This document shows positions 22,660 to 32,497 of a stretch of 64,000 nt of DNA, piece by piece. Every line of letters begins with the position of its first letter. Positions within the stretch are counted from its first letter, which is position 1. The stretch comes from Symsagittifera roscoffensis. Lineage: Eukaryota > Xenacoelomorpha > Acoela > Convolutidae. A program made the position numbers and the translations under genes. Below the pieces are notes generated by a model, which searched no databases, was not told the origin of the DNA, and saw only the letters and a program-made list of their open reading frames with translations. The stretch covers positions 50,019,346-50,083,345 of the forward strand of contig NC_087064.1 in assembly GCF_963678635.1 (NCBI RefSeq), given 5' to 3'.

Positions 22660-23640
22660 TAGGACTTTCTAAGAGAAGGGGGATTGTTCAAATTTTTTCT
22701 GTGGTTAGTTGTATTTTATTTGGTGTATTCTGATATATATTGTTTGAGCTTGAACTTCTTTTAAGTTCTTGTTCAAAATATTCCGTTATTTTTTGAGTAT
22801 AATCAGGGTTTTGAAAATTGTTTTCATTGTTTTGGTAATAATTCGATTCTATTGTTGTTTCGTATTCATTTTCAATATGAAGCGTGGTTTTTGAAAGTGT
22901 AATTTCTGTTTCGCTCTCATTGTCGGTGGATTGGCAAGTCATGTGATTTAGTTGTAGTTCTTTGTTTTCTGTGGTATCGATACCGGGAGGGTCTGATTGA
23001 GTTTCTTCAGTTGATTGTACTTGGTTAATTTGTCTTTGATGTTTAGGTGTACTACTTCTAAAATTTTGCTGTGAGTTTTGATATTTTGTTTTATTTCTGT
23101 GCGGTGATTGAGATAAATTTTTTTGTCGATTTTGATAATTTGAAATTTTTTTCTGAGAATTGTCAACTGAATTATTGTGATAATTATTATAGTTTGTTAT
23201 ATTGTTTGAATAGTTTTGTGATCTGTTTTTTTTTGATATTTTCTGTTCCCATTGTTTGACTAATTTCTGTTTCTGTTACTTGAGGAATTTATAGAACGGT
23301 CGCTTAAAAAATATCTATTTCGGGAGTTTGAGTTTATATGATTTCTGTTATAATTTGAGTAGTTACTTCTGTTTGAATTTGATCTTGAAAAGTTGTTTCG
23401 ATATTGATTGTTCTGACTGTTTGATCGACTATTTCTATTTTGTGAGAAATTTCATGAGTTTCTTTGATCTGGAGATCTTCCGCGATAATTACACATAAAG
23501 GGTGAATGTTGCCTAGAAGTTTTATAGTTATCAGAAACTGGTTTTCCTGAACTGTTGTTACTGTGAATGTTTTTGTTTGGTAAATTTTGGTCTTTTTTCG
23601 TGTATTGATAAAATGATTTATTTGGTTCTCTATGGTTTCG
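22660..23640 (-). pseudogene. gag-pol linker, Asn/Gln/Thr-rich, broken
   Basis: Several open stretches on the minus strand (23,684-23,334, 23,166-22,948 and 22,942-22,688) in different frames, rich in Asn, Gln, Thr, Lys and Glu. They link the zinc knuckle to the protease. Low-complexity linkers are common here in Ty3/gypsy elements, but no domain is recognisable. Confidence 0.5.
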
Positions 23641-25360
23641 AAGTTTGTTTTGGTTATCTTTTTGTTTTTGTCTACATTCAGCAATGCTATGTCAAAATCT
23701 ACGGCAAAAGTTACACCAATTTTTAAATGATGGTTTGCCTTTAAAATTTGGGTTTTTCTCGTAGATATTTAATACTTGAGTGATTTTTTCAGCTAATTCT
23801 GTGTCGGAATCATGAAATTTATTTATTTGTGGAGTAGTAGTTTGGATGTTGTTTACATATTGTAACTTTAAATTTTCTGTTTCTTCAAGTTTCATAGTGA
23901 TTTCGGCTTGTTGTAGTTTATCTACCAGCTTTGTGAAGTCTATTTCGGGGTCTCGAATTGAAGATGGATGTAATGCTCTCTTTTTTATCGCTATTTTCCG
24001 TAATTGTCGTGTTAGAGTCATCATTAAAATGTCTGTCCTTTTCGTGTCTTATATAGTCATGCGTATTAAGGGAATATGCTTTTCTTACTAATGTTTAAAT
24101 TCTTACTGCAAGTTGTTTAATTGTTTCATTTGGTATTATACGGAATTCATTGCATTAGACTTTTTGGTGTTTTCTGCTTCTTTCAGAGTCGAACATTTTT
24201 GAAAATTTTTCTGTGAGTCTTTTCCAGTCTGATTTGATATCTATGGGTAAAACTGAAAACCATTTTTGGGCTGCGCCATCAAAGGTGGTTTCGATTAGAG
24301 CTGTGCGTCTATGTATCCAATTTTGATGAAGTGGTGTACTTACTGGTTCAGGTCCTATGTTTAAAATCAAAATGGCTGTGACTGCAATTAAAAAAACTTC
24401 TACTGAGTTTTCAGGATCTGTTCCTGTGAACACCATTAGTGGCTTATTTGAAGGTATAGAGGATCCACTCATAACATTTGGATTCATAGTCATTTGTAAC
24501 GATTCTGCGGCATTTGGTATTTGAGAAAAATTTATAAGTTGGGTTTTTGTTATTTCGCGTTGTTGTAGATAATATGGTGATGGGATTTCATTTTGCTTGG
24601 TAATTTTTGGTTGGTAATTGAGTTGATTGGTATTTTTGTGTATTTACTGGGTTTTGTGATTGAAAATTATTATCGTATAACGTTGGGCTATGTTTTGTTT
24701 GTCGTGTTTGTTCGTTTCTTGTATATGATTTGAAAGGATATGGTTTTATCAATTTTCCAGTTATTGCTTTGCTAATTTGTTTTAAACTGTTGTTGTATTT
24801 GATGATAGTTTTTTTCATCTTCTGACTTATGTGATTGATTACTAATACGGTGTTTATTTGTCATGTTTTAATTTTGTTGAAAAAACGGATAATTTTCGCT
24901 AGGGTCTAGTGTATCTCGTGGCTGATCATTAAAAAAGACTGATTGAAAAATTTGTTGTGGTACATTTTGATTTTGTGATTGTAAATGATTTTGACTATTC
25001 ATATTGGGGGTTTTGTTGTTTTGGATTTTTCAAAAAATATATAGTTATGATCTGAGAAGTTATTTCTGTTTGACGTCTTTTGCTTATTTTTTTTTGTCTT
25101 GATATCAATACTGGTTTGAATGTTTGATAGTCCTTTTGTCAATTTTTTGGATTACCGGAAGGTTTTTCTGTGGATTGGTTAATTGCTTGTATAAATGCTG
25201 CGTTTCTGTTTTCTTGGAGTAAAGTAGGACGAGTAGGGGATATGCTTTGTTGTGTTGTTATTGCCATTGATTCAACTATTTCTTCATTTGCTAAATGTGA
25301 TGGAGTTCGAATATCTTGTTGTGTAAGATTTCTTGTTCCGTTAAATTTTCTTGATTAATA
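23640..25360 (-). pseudogene. gag: gag (capsid and nucleocapsid) pseudogene
   Basis: Gag packages element RNA into cytoplasmic particles. From the 5' end, an Asn/Gln/Ser/Thr-rich N-terminal tract (about 25,360-24,590) is followed by a capsid-like segment (24,493-24,155). That segment shows FTGTDPENSVEVFL, ALIETTFDGAAQKWF and DWKRLTEKFSKMFDS, an arrangement typical of Ty3/gypsy Gag. A second segment (24,024-23,692) leads into a nucleocapsid zinc knuckle of pattern C-x2-C-x4-H-x4-C at about 23,662-23,703. The residue just before the knuckle histidine, usually glycine in this motif, is here a TGA stop. At least two further frame breaks separate the segments, so no full-length Gag can be made. 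Confidence 0.8.
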
Positions 25361-25429
25361 AATGTTGAATTCAAATTTTTGTTTCTTGTTCTGTCAGTGA
25401 ATATTGAATTCTAGTTTTAAAGTGTTGCA

Positions 25430-26269
25430 TTGATAGTAAGTGGAATTATCCTAACCGAATCTCTTTTGATGGAAATTGTGGTGATTGCTTGACTCGATAT
25501 ATCAGTTGGTATATTAATAAATAAATGATGTGACCATTCAGGGTCCCAAACAAAATCTGTTTCATCTGCCAATATAGTTTCATCGTCTGAATTTTGTGGT
25601 CGAAAACTCTTTCTTACTAGTGATATAAGATTAATGTTATGAATAAAATAATCAATTATAAACCATGCTAGTATCTTTTGCAGATCGTGTTTAACATTTT
25701 GTGATATTTCATTACTAGTGAGGTTTTCACGGGTTGTGTTTAAAAACTTTGAGAATTTACATATTTCTTGTCTTACAGCTGTATGTCGGGATGATTGAAA
25801 TGGTGAGTCACCTTGTGTTCCTGTTAATTCTAGTAGGGATTGATAGCTATAGCTGATTGAATAATGAATTTGGTTTTTGTGAATTGTGGTGTTTTATTTT
25901 TTTTTATATAGTCTGTAAAAAATTTTGAGAATTCTATATCTATATCGTCTGTTTGTATTTGGTGTTTTATGTGATTTGGTTTTGATGATGCAATTTCGAT
26001 TGAAAATATACCATAATATGATGTGATATTACATATATCTTTGAGACAGTGGTCAAGGATTTGCCGTTTTGTTTTTACTTCAGGAAAACCTTGTTTACAT
26101 GGGCTATTTCCCTTTTAGATTTGCAATTAGTTTGTAACAAAATTGTACTTGTCCTCGTGGGAATCATTTTGTGGTTTTCTGAAAATGGAGAGTATGGAGT
26201 TATCGTCGAAAATTTTGTTGTACTCGATCATGTTTTATATTGTGAAACTGTTAGTGTGTAACAATCAAT
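25430..26269 (-). pseudogene. Broken upstream ORF of the retroelement (ORF before gag)
   Basis: Reading the minus strand gives long, nearly open tracts that continue across frameshifts. One (about 26,050-25,870) contains ITSYYGIFSIEIASS. Another (about 25,640-25,440) contains DETDFVWDPEWSHHLFINI and TTISIKRDSVRIIP. The composition is that of a folded protein rather than the Asn/Gln-rich tract that follows. It lies upstream of gag, where Ty3/gypsy elements normally have only leader sequence. No family was recognised. It could be an N-terminal extension of gag, a separate protein, or captured host sequence. Confidence 0.4.
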
Positions 26270-27640
26270 ATGTCTTATTGGTTGATTCCAATTACATAGA
26301 CGTATTGGTTTGTTGATATCTGATTCTTTTTTTTTGCGTTTTCCCTCTATTGATGATGTTATTGTGGCTTCTGAGTCGGAAAAATATATTTGGTCTTCTA
26401 TCGGGTTATTTTTTTTATCGAGTCTTTTAAATCTTGAAGTTCCTGTATTGTGTTTGTTTCTGATTCAGAGACTGCGTTTCTTCGTTTTGAAAATCTTTTT
26501 ATGTTTTGTTTTTGTTTTGTTATGATCCTCTTTTTTGTGTTTGTTTTTTTGACCTAGTATATCTTAGTGTTTTTCAGTGTGTGGTGTGATTACAAGGTCG
26601 TATCTTTGGTTTTTAATTAAGCAGTTATGTAATACGATTGATTTTTTTTGATATCTAGGTTATCTCTTGACATAAGGTTTAGGATGATGGATGCAATATT
26701 TGAGAATTAGAGTTTTTAATCTCCTAAACTGTTAGTCCCTACGGTTTTTGTGTGGTTATCCTAACTTAGAGCATATTGTCGAGGTTGATGGTTTGGCGAG
26801 AGAGTATATCGATTCGCGAGAATGGTTTATTTCTCTCGTGAGTAAGTTTTAATCTATGGATTCCCTACCTAATGTTATCTAAGGATTGTGATTTTGTGAT
26901 CAAAATTGCAGATTTAGAAATAAAAGGTTCAGGTATTTTTAGAACAAAAGTAGATCATTAGATACTATTTTATGACTGACTAATTTGTTAAGGGTTTTAG
27001 CCTGAGACATCTGAGAGGAAAGGCTCAAGTGAAGGATGAGTACCCGAAGTTCTTTACTGTTTAGCTTAATTTAAATGGTTAGTTTTTTCAAAATTTATGT
27101 TAGTCCTGGGTCGCTGATAAGGGTTGGTTAGTGAATCGACGTTTGAGGTCGTTAGACACTTTTGAAGTTATGGGAAGGGGAGAACAAAATTGTTCTATTT
27201 GATCCAAGGAAACCCTTGATGATCAATAATAAAATAATTTAATTTTAGGTTTAATTTAGATTGGAAAATCCAATGAAAGCCTTGAGGTTCTGTTTATGTA
27301 AGAAAAGTGGAGTTTTGAAAACAAGGGTAAGCCTTGATAAATTTTATTATAAAATTTGAGATGAAGAAAACTTAGAAGTTAAGGTTTTGATGAGATTAGT
27401 TTCTTGAATTATTGCTGTTTTGTTTTAGGTGATGGAGCTGGGATTAGAAAAATCAGTTAATTTATGAAACTATCAATGATTTTTGTGCTATAAAATTTTT
27501 GTATTTTTAGTATTTAATAAATTATTTATTAAAAAGTTTTATTTTACCGCAGATTTTGGGGGGAACGATTTGTGTTCTTTTTTTCAGTCGTTATTATATA
27601 GATAGTAGGTTTAGCGCAAATATGTTTGTTGAAGGATTAC
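26270..27640. other. Retroelement 5' region, no clear coding
   Basis: AT-rich interior of the retroelement between the short leader ORF and the first long interrupted coding tract. Stops are frequent in all frames and no motif was recognised. Plus-strand hydrophobic frames here (for example 26,310-26,525) are products of T-rich composition opposite the element's coding strand. Confidence 0.45.
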
Positions 27641-27648
27641 TTCAAATT

Positions 27649-27882
27649 TCATTTCAGTAAATAAAAATTTAAATTTACTGCATAAGGTTTTTTAAATACA
27701 AAGGTTTGTTCCGGTTTCCATCGTACTATCATGTAGCAGTGTGGTCCGATTCCTGATTGTCTTTCGCGCCACGATCTTGGTCTTCTTTCAATACCTGATA
27801 ATTTTGGTATTGTTTGAAATTTTGGCGTGAATTTATTGGGTTCTAGAGACATTTTTTTTAAACTATCTATTTTGTCTAACAT
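27649..27882 (-). CDS. Short ORF just after the 5' LTR, unidentified
   Basis: An uninterrupted frame of 77 codons, beginning about 70 bases inside the primer-binding site. The predicted product is basic in its middle (IERRPRSWRERQ) and has aromatic residues near its end. It is not recognised. Its survival without stops in a heavily mutated element could be chance, so it may be leader sequence rather than a gene. Confidence 0.25.
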   Translation of the reverse strand: MLDKIDSLKKMSLEPNKFTPKFQTIPKLSGIERRPRSWRERQSGIGPHCYMIVRWKPEQTFVFKKPYAVNLNFYLLK

Positions 27883-27954
27883 TTCTGCAATTTTGCAATT
27901 GTCTAATTCTAAAATCTATTTTTTCTAAATCTAAGTTAGTTAAGGTCTTGTTCG

Positions 27955-27972
27955 AGACTTTAGGTCGCACCA
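27955..27972 (-). promoter_or_regulatory. Retroelement primer-binding site
   Basis: On the minus strand, two bases inside the 5' LTR, the sequence TGGTGCGACCTAAAGTCT begins with the TGG expected for pairing with a tRNA 3' CCA end. The plus strand continues as GTTCGAGACTTTAGG...CACCA, resembling a tRNA T-loop (GTTCGA) and acceptor 3' half, so complementarity may extend beyond 18 bases. The count from T-loop to CCA is one base shorter than canonical, and I could not assign the tRNA species. Confidence 0.7.
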
Positions 27973-27974
27973 GA

Positions 27975-28352
27975 TGAGTTATGTTTTATTGACTGTATTC
28001 AAAGAATAATTTCAGATAAGGTACACCGTCTGCTCGTCACGCTATCCTTTTTTCGGCCGGATAGGTTCGTGCAACTTCGTAGTCTAAAACCAATCTTAAT
28101 CCTACTCTTATTTCTCATAGTCTCAATAGATCTAGTGTATACTTGTTTATGCTAGTTAGTTGCCAGAAGGAGAACAACTGTAATCTATGTTTTATTCAAA
28201 TTGTTCTGGTGCTGAAACTACAAGTAGTTTCAGCACTCACAAATAAGTGTAAATGTTAGAGACGGAATATGTTTGGTTAGTTATAAACGTTTTATAGTGA
28301 TATTCCATCATATTATAATTGGTCTATAAATGCTAGTTTAGAACTGGTTCCA
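27975..28352 (-). repeat. 5' LTR of the retroelement
   Basis: A 378-bp direct copy of 11,875-12,252, starting TGAGTTATGTT and ending CTGGTTCCA on the plus strand. In element orientation it is the upstream LTR, because the primer-binding site abuts its inner edge. It carries a perfect hairpin at 28,209-28,236. Confidence 0.92.
28209..28236. promoter_or_regulatory. Perfect hairpin in the 5' LTR
   Basis: Identical to the 12,108-12,135 hairpin: 13-bp arms with a two-base loop, and no compensatory or disruptive change between the two LTRs. Confidence 0.7.
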
Positions 28353-28742
28353 ATACCTTGACATTGCAATTCCATTTGAGAGCATTCGAATACTTTTTGA
28401 TTTTTTTTTCTCACATATTAATTATGAGTAAAAACTGGGGGTTATCACAAAAGTAGAATTTTGTTTTCATGAAAATAATTATTTTGAATTTTGATGCCAT
28501 ATTTTGTTTTATCGTTAATTTATGAAATTGAACATTACTATTGAATATAATCTGGCGAACAAAATAATTGAGTCTGTATCAAATCCTTGAATCATGTTCT
28601 TTCCTAACCAATATGGGTCTTGTTTTAAAAAAATTTTATTGCTTTCTTTCCTCAAACAAAGTAGAATATATTTCATGATCATCTATTCAAGTGTTATTAT
28701 CGACAACATCTGAAAGTTGACTTTTGGGTAAAAACAGTTACC
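28353..28742. other. No gene seen
   Basis: AT-rich sequence right of the retroelement with no recognised open frame or repeat. Confidence 0.4.
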
Positions 28743-28939
28743 TTACGAGGCCAAACTGTGCATTTTGTGCATTGTAAGCGGATTCCACTACAAGGACGCT
28801 CCCTTTGTTCTTCTTTTGTTCTTTCCTTCTCTTTGATCGTCCTACAAAATTGTAACATGTTTAAAGACTTGTCTCTGGAATCCAGGAACTTACAGACACA
28901 AAATTGTGCTCCTATCCAGTGCACAGTTTGGCCTCGTAA
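28743..28939 (+). mobile_element. 197-bp TIR element (MITE), copy 1
   Basis: The first 20 bases, TTACGAGGCCAAACTGTGCA, are the exact reverse complement of the last 20. The outer TTA/TAA is compatible with a TA target duplication as made by Tc1/mariner-type transposases. It has no coding capacity. An inverted second copy lies at 33,571-33,769, about 88% identical by eye. Confidence 0.8.
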
Positions 28940-29141
28940 TGTACAGCTTCAAAAATTTGAAAAAATTGTCAAAGATACTTTCTTTTGACACACCTTACTT
29001 TAAATTTGATTAAATTTTTTTGAACATCATTCAAGTGCTAGACTGAAACAAACTTACATATCGCCAAATACTTTTGATAATAATTCCAGATCGATACAAA
29101 TTTCGAATATGAGAAAAAATCAGCTGTTTTGTTGAAGGTAT

Positions 29142-29785
29142 TCAGTTATCGCTAAAGTTCTGCAAGATGGTGGTTGAAATCCACAGTCTGCGGTCTGAAG
29201 TGAGTCGTGCAAAGTAGCTGCCATCGTTGCATTGATGGCCAGGAGTTGTCTGTTTGTTTGAGAAGAAGTTGGCCACCCCATAAAGACACAAGGGCGTGTT
29301 TGATCCACATTTAAGTTTGTAAATGGGTCCGCCCTCGTCCATCTTGCAAATATTACCCCCTAAAATCGTTTTCATTCAATTTAGACTTTCTGCTTGTGGA
29401 AATGTCTTTTCCCCCAAGTGCAATTGATGTTTTTTGCTTAAAAATAGGGGAGTATAACTGGTTTTCATTGTCGAGTTGAAAATTTAGGTTTAGTTATGGA
29501 AATAGAAAATGAGCTTAAAAACATTGTTCAAACTATTATTCAATTTTCAATTTCGTAAATTAGCTGAAATTTGTTTGGGCACCAGCGGCGTTATGCTGAG
29601 TTTTCATTCAAGTTTTGGATGAATCTAACCTGGAAAAATTGGAAAAGTGCATATTGTATCCGATGAGCATTTAATGAGGTCAAATGGGTTCGAAGTGGCG
29701 AAGAAAGCTTCGTGGAAATGCGTTTCCTGAAGGATGTATGGGAAGTCCGTGGAATTTAGAGACGTGCTATTAGAGTTAACAAGGG
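29142..29785 (-). pseudogene. Serine-protease-like (S1A) C-terminal exons, catalytic Ser replaced
   Basis: Two minus-strand exons are inferred. Exon A (29,785-29,630) is open for 51 codons and includes NPFDLIKCSSDTICTF; it ends at a GT donor (29,629). Exon B (29,359-29,142) follows an AG acceptor (29,361-29,360) and ends in TGA. A 270-bp phase-1 intron separates them. Joined at that point, the junction reads GGNICKMDEGGPI, followed by CLYGVANF, a Cys, and YFARL...LWI. This is the trypsin/chymotrypsin C-terminal pattern (Cys191, Asp194, GGP, the CxxG strand, Tyr-x-x-V/L, Trp-Ile). The residue at the Ser195 position is Glu and that at 193 is Met, so catalysis as a serine protease is not expected. 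Exons with His57 and Asp102 were not found, and sequence just upstream (29,965 onward) is a transposon fragment. It may be a non-catalytic protease homologue with upstream exons elsewhere, or a gene relic. Two N-x-T sites near the start of exon A suggest a secreted protein. Confidence 0.6.
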
Positions 29786-29964
29786 CTGATCAAAATATTG
29801 CTACTAGTTATAAAATTCATTGATCTGACAAACTTTGCTGAGATTTTAATTTAAGAGGCGTGTGTGTTTATTTTTTCTAAGTAGGTAATACGCAGTCTCG
29901 TGAGCAAGAATGTCTTTCAGAAGGCGAACTTTCATAGATGTTTTGAAAGTTTTGTCATTTTGTT

Positions 29965-30118
29965 TAGGTCGACTAATTTTCTGAGCTCAATAGAAAAACC
30001 AATAAAACCTATTTTTGCTTACAAAAAGTGTTGCGTCGCAGTCAAAAACACGCAAAAATATCCGCTTTTGGGCATTTTGTGGAGCGCGCTCCCCCTTAAA
30101 ACTATTATATATGCTAAA
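29965..30118 (+). mobile_element. Fragment of the hAT-like element
   Basis: An internal part of the family annotated at 2,048-2,454: the block AGGTCGACTAATTTTCTGAG and the later GGAGCGCGCTCCCCCTTAAA are in the same order. Both termini are missing. Confidence 0.55.
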
Positions 30119-30144
30119 TGTATTACAAATCTTTTTCAAGTTTG

Positions 30145-30262
30145 ATTTAAAGGAACTAACGTTTTTGAACTTCAAAAGGAATGAACGTTCAATTTTGAAC
30201 TTGACAGTTACGAAAGTTCAATTTTTGAACTTGAAAGGAATGAACGTTCAATTTTTGTCTCA
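30145..30262 (+). repeat. Degenerate short tandem repeat
   Basis: Three or four irregular units built from AATGAACGTTCAATTTTGAAC and TTGAACTT, each partly self-complementary (GAACGTTC). No function is apparent. Confidence 0.5.
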
Positions 30263-30306
30263 TTGAATCAGCAAGTATGAATATGAAATCAACTATCAGA
30301 AACAAG

Positions 30307-30740
30307 CACAACAAGACTGCTCGTATCAGGGCGAAGCCCTGAATGTTACGACTGCCTTTTATGGTCCACGGGTCATTAGTAACATGAAAAAACTAAATGT
30401 AATAAATTAAAATGCTTTTTTTTGAGATTTTTGAGATTTTTTACGAAAATCATCCCCACACACCCCATATAAAGTACAAAGTGATAAAGTTCGCTCCTAG
30501 TAACAAATCAATTATGGCAAATAAGCTTTCCTTCAACCAATTTGGAACGATTTCTAAGACGGATGATAGCTTACGGGTTAATAGCGCAAAATATATTGCG
30601 AGTTAATTGTCCCAAGTTGGTCAAAATGGCAAACTTCTAACCCCATAACTTACTAAAAATGATCTCAGGTGAAATGACATTTCAAATTTAAGCTCAGGAC
30701 AGCAAAACCTTTTGAATGCTATAAAAATTCCTTTTGAATG
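30307..30740 (-). repeat. Dispersed repeat X, right (inverted) copy
   Basis: Reverse-orientation copy of 10,137-10,585, beginning with the same CAAGACTGCTCGTAT / CAGGGC-GAA-GCCCTG hairpin end. It lacks the GAGCAATTAACGCG tandem units of the left copy and has a different short insert at that point. A plus-strand open frame (30,412-30,606) is the counterpart of the left copy's minus-strand frame, sharing HIKYK and NKSI-like peptides; coding status is uncertain. Confidence 0.75.
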
Positions 30741-32490
30741 ATATGGATTATTATGGATTGTAATGCGTTTATAATGGATTTTTGAAGTTGAAAATGATCG
30801 ATTATAATCCCCAAAAAATTTACATTCATGGTTAGATCAGCCATGAAAATCGATTATATGGATCAAGTTGTTTGCCGATATAATCGATAAGTATCCTTTT
30901 CCATGAACTCTAGTGGTGAGGGCCTCTCTCCTGCCTGCACAACTTCTTTCTTGTTACGCACCGCAGACATCAGGAGCTATCCTTACTAGTGTTGACTTAT
31001 GATATTTAAAAATGAGTGCCCCACATGTAAGATTGGGCAACACAACTTTTACGTCTCAATTGTAAATTGCACCACCGCATTCACACTACAGTTTTGAACT
31101 GGGAACTCGTAAAATTAAATACACTTCTCAGCCTTGAGAAAAGTCTGCTAAAAATTGTTTGAAAGGTTTTCAACAAATTTCAGTTTTCAAACAAGTGATA
31201 GCCTCACCGTAGCTGTATGCAAAAAGTGGTTTACAATGGAAAAATGTTGTCTAAATTTTTGTCTATATAATCAAGTTTTGTGTATTTCGACCACGAACTT
31301 GGTTAAATTGTCATTATAATCATTTATTCTCCACTTAAATCCAGTATTTAAAACGTAATTAAATTAAAAATCATTACATTTAATCATAATGAACTATAGT
31401 CTCTATTTTTCTTGCTGAATTTTCAGCAACATCTGCTATAATCATGGTCTACTCGAAATTTAAATCTAATAAATTTATATAAAATGCGCAATTAACCCTA
31501 AACTTTCCCTATCCGTTCCCGTGTCCACTACCTTTAACTATGCACCTCAACCACCTACTATTACTGTTCTACCCCCTCCGCGCTTACGCACCCCCCCCCC
31601 CGAGCAGCCGTGGTCCAAGTTTAGGCCTAAGATATCGATTATAACGGATTATTATGATGAATTTTTGACAATTATAATTGATTATAATTACCAAAATTAT
31701 GTGTTTAAAGGATTTATAAATGATTACAATCGTGATTTTTTCCAAGAGATTATAATCTCGTATAATCGATTATAATTGATTATAGTTCTTACAAAAACCC
31801 CTTAAAATCAATTTAATCGATTACAATCGATTATAATTTCTTATTTTGCCAAAATTTTGTCAATTCAAAATTATGTTCGAATTATACCTTATGGTTATTA
31901 TTTTTGTGTCAATAAGAAAATCTCTGAAAGAGAGATCTCTTGAACACTTTGGTTTATCTGAACACAAAGTTTTATCACGAAACAAAAGTTTCATAGAGAC
32001 CCTTCCACATTAGTGGAAAGGTTCCCGCGGTAGAAGAAATAAAATCTTCCGAATCAATCATGGAACTAAATCAGTTTGCTGATGTTTTGGAGGTTAAAAA
32101 AGCTTAAAATGTTTATTACAAAACAAATCTAATGGGGAAGAAATGAAAAAAAGTTCCAAATTTGAATTGATTGGAAAACTTTAAAAACATTTTTTGCCTT
32201 TTCCATAGGAACCACGTTTGCAAAAAGCATTATAACGAATTTTTGTGCAAAACTAATGAATTTGAAATTTGAATAAAAATAACGAATTATTCAATTATAA
32301 TTCATTAAAATTGTTTTGAAAAATAGACCAATGAACAATTGATTATAATTGATTATAATGGATTATAATTAATTAAATTTTGATTTTAAAAAGAGAGATT
32401 ATAATCGGTTATTAATTGATTAAAATCGATTATTTCTCAATTTTAATAAGACTGGTACTAAAATCGTAATATAATCGATTAATAACACTT
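30741..32490. repeat. Cryptic GATTATAAT-rich region
   Basis: The words GATTATAAT, TCGATTATAAT and their complements are scattered many times (clusters near 30,750-30,900, 31,630-31,850 and 32,335-32,480, and again at 33,390-33,500). The motifs are not in register, so this is a cryptic simple-sequence region and not a clean array. A C-run at about 31,590-31,601 sits in a plus-strand frame (31,521-31,775) that I do not regard as a gene. Confidence 0.55.
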
Positions 32491-32497
32491 GAAACTG

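Larger units (their letters stand above)
11875..28352 (-). mobile_element. 16.5-kb degenerate Ty3/gypsy-like LTR retroelement
   Basis: Two 378-bp direct repeats, each beginning TG and ending CA, bound the element. Between them on the minus strand, in the order found in Ty3/gypsy (Metaviridae) elements, are a primer-binding site, gag, aspartic protease, reverse transcriptase, RNase H and integrase (protease before RT, integrase last). Every domain is interrupted by stops or frameshifts and the LTRs are roughly 85-90% identical by eye, so this is an old, inactive copy. The element is long for its class: about 3 kb lies between the primer-binding site and the recognisable gag, and about 6.7 kb between integrase and the 3' LTR. 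Both intervals contain long interrupted open tracts. No target-site duplication was found: the flanks read CCAAAC on the left and ATACCT on the right. Confidence 0.92.

Noticed and set aside
11865-28362. Target-site duplication of the LTR element
   Set aside because: The four to six bases outside the two LTRs do not match, so none is claimed. Mutation or recombination between elements could explain this.
29880-29940. Possible additional protease exon upstream
   Set aside because: A short open stretch exists on the minus strand, but there is no recognisable protease motif or convincing splice pair.
31521-31775. 84-codon plus-strand frame with a Pro-rich start
   Set aside because: The Pro-rich part is due to a C-run and CCT-rich low-complexity DNA, and the rest reads through GATTATAAT words.
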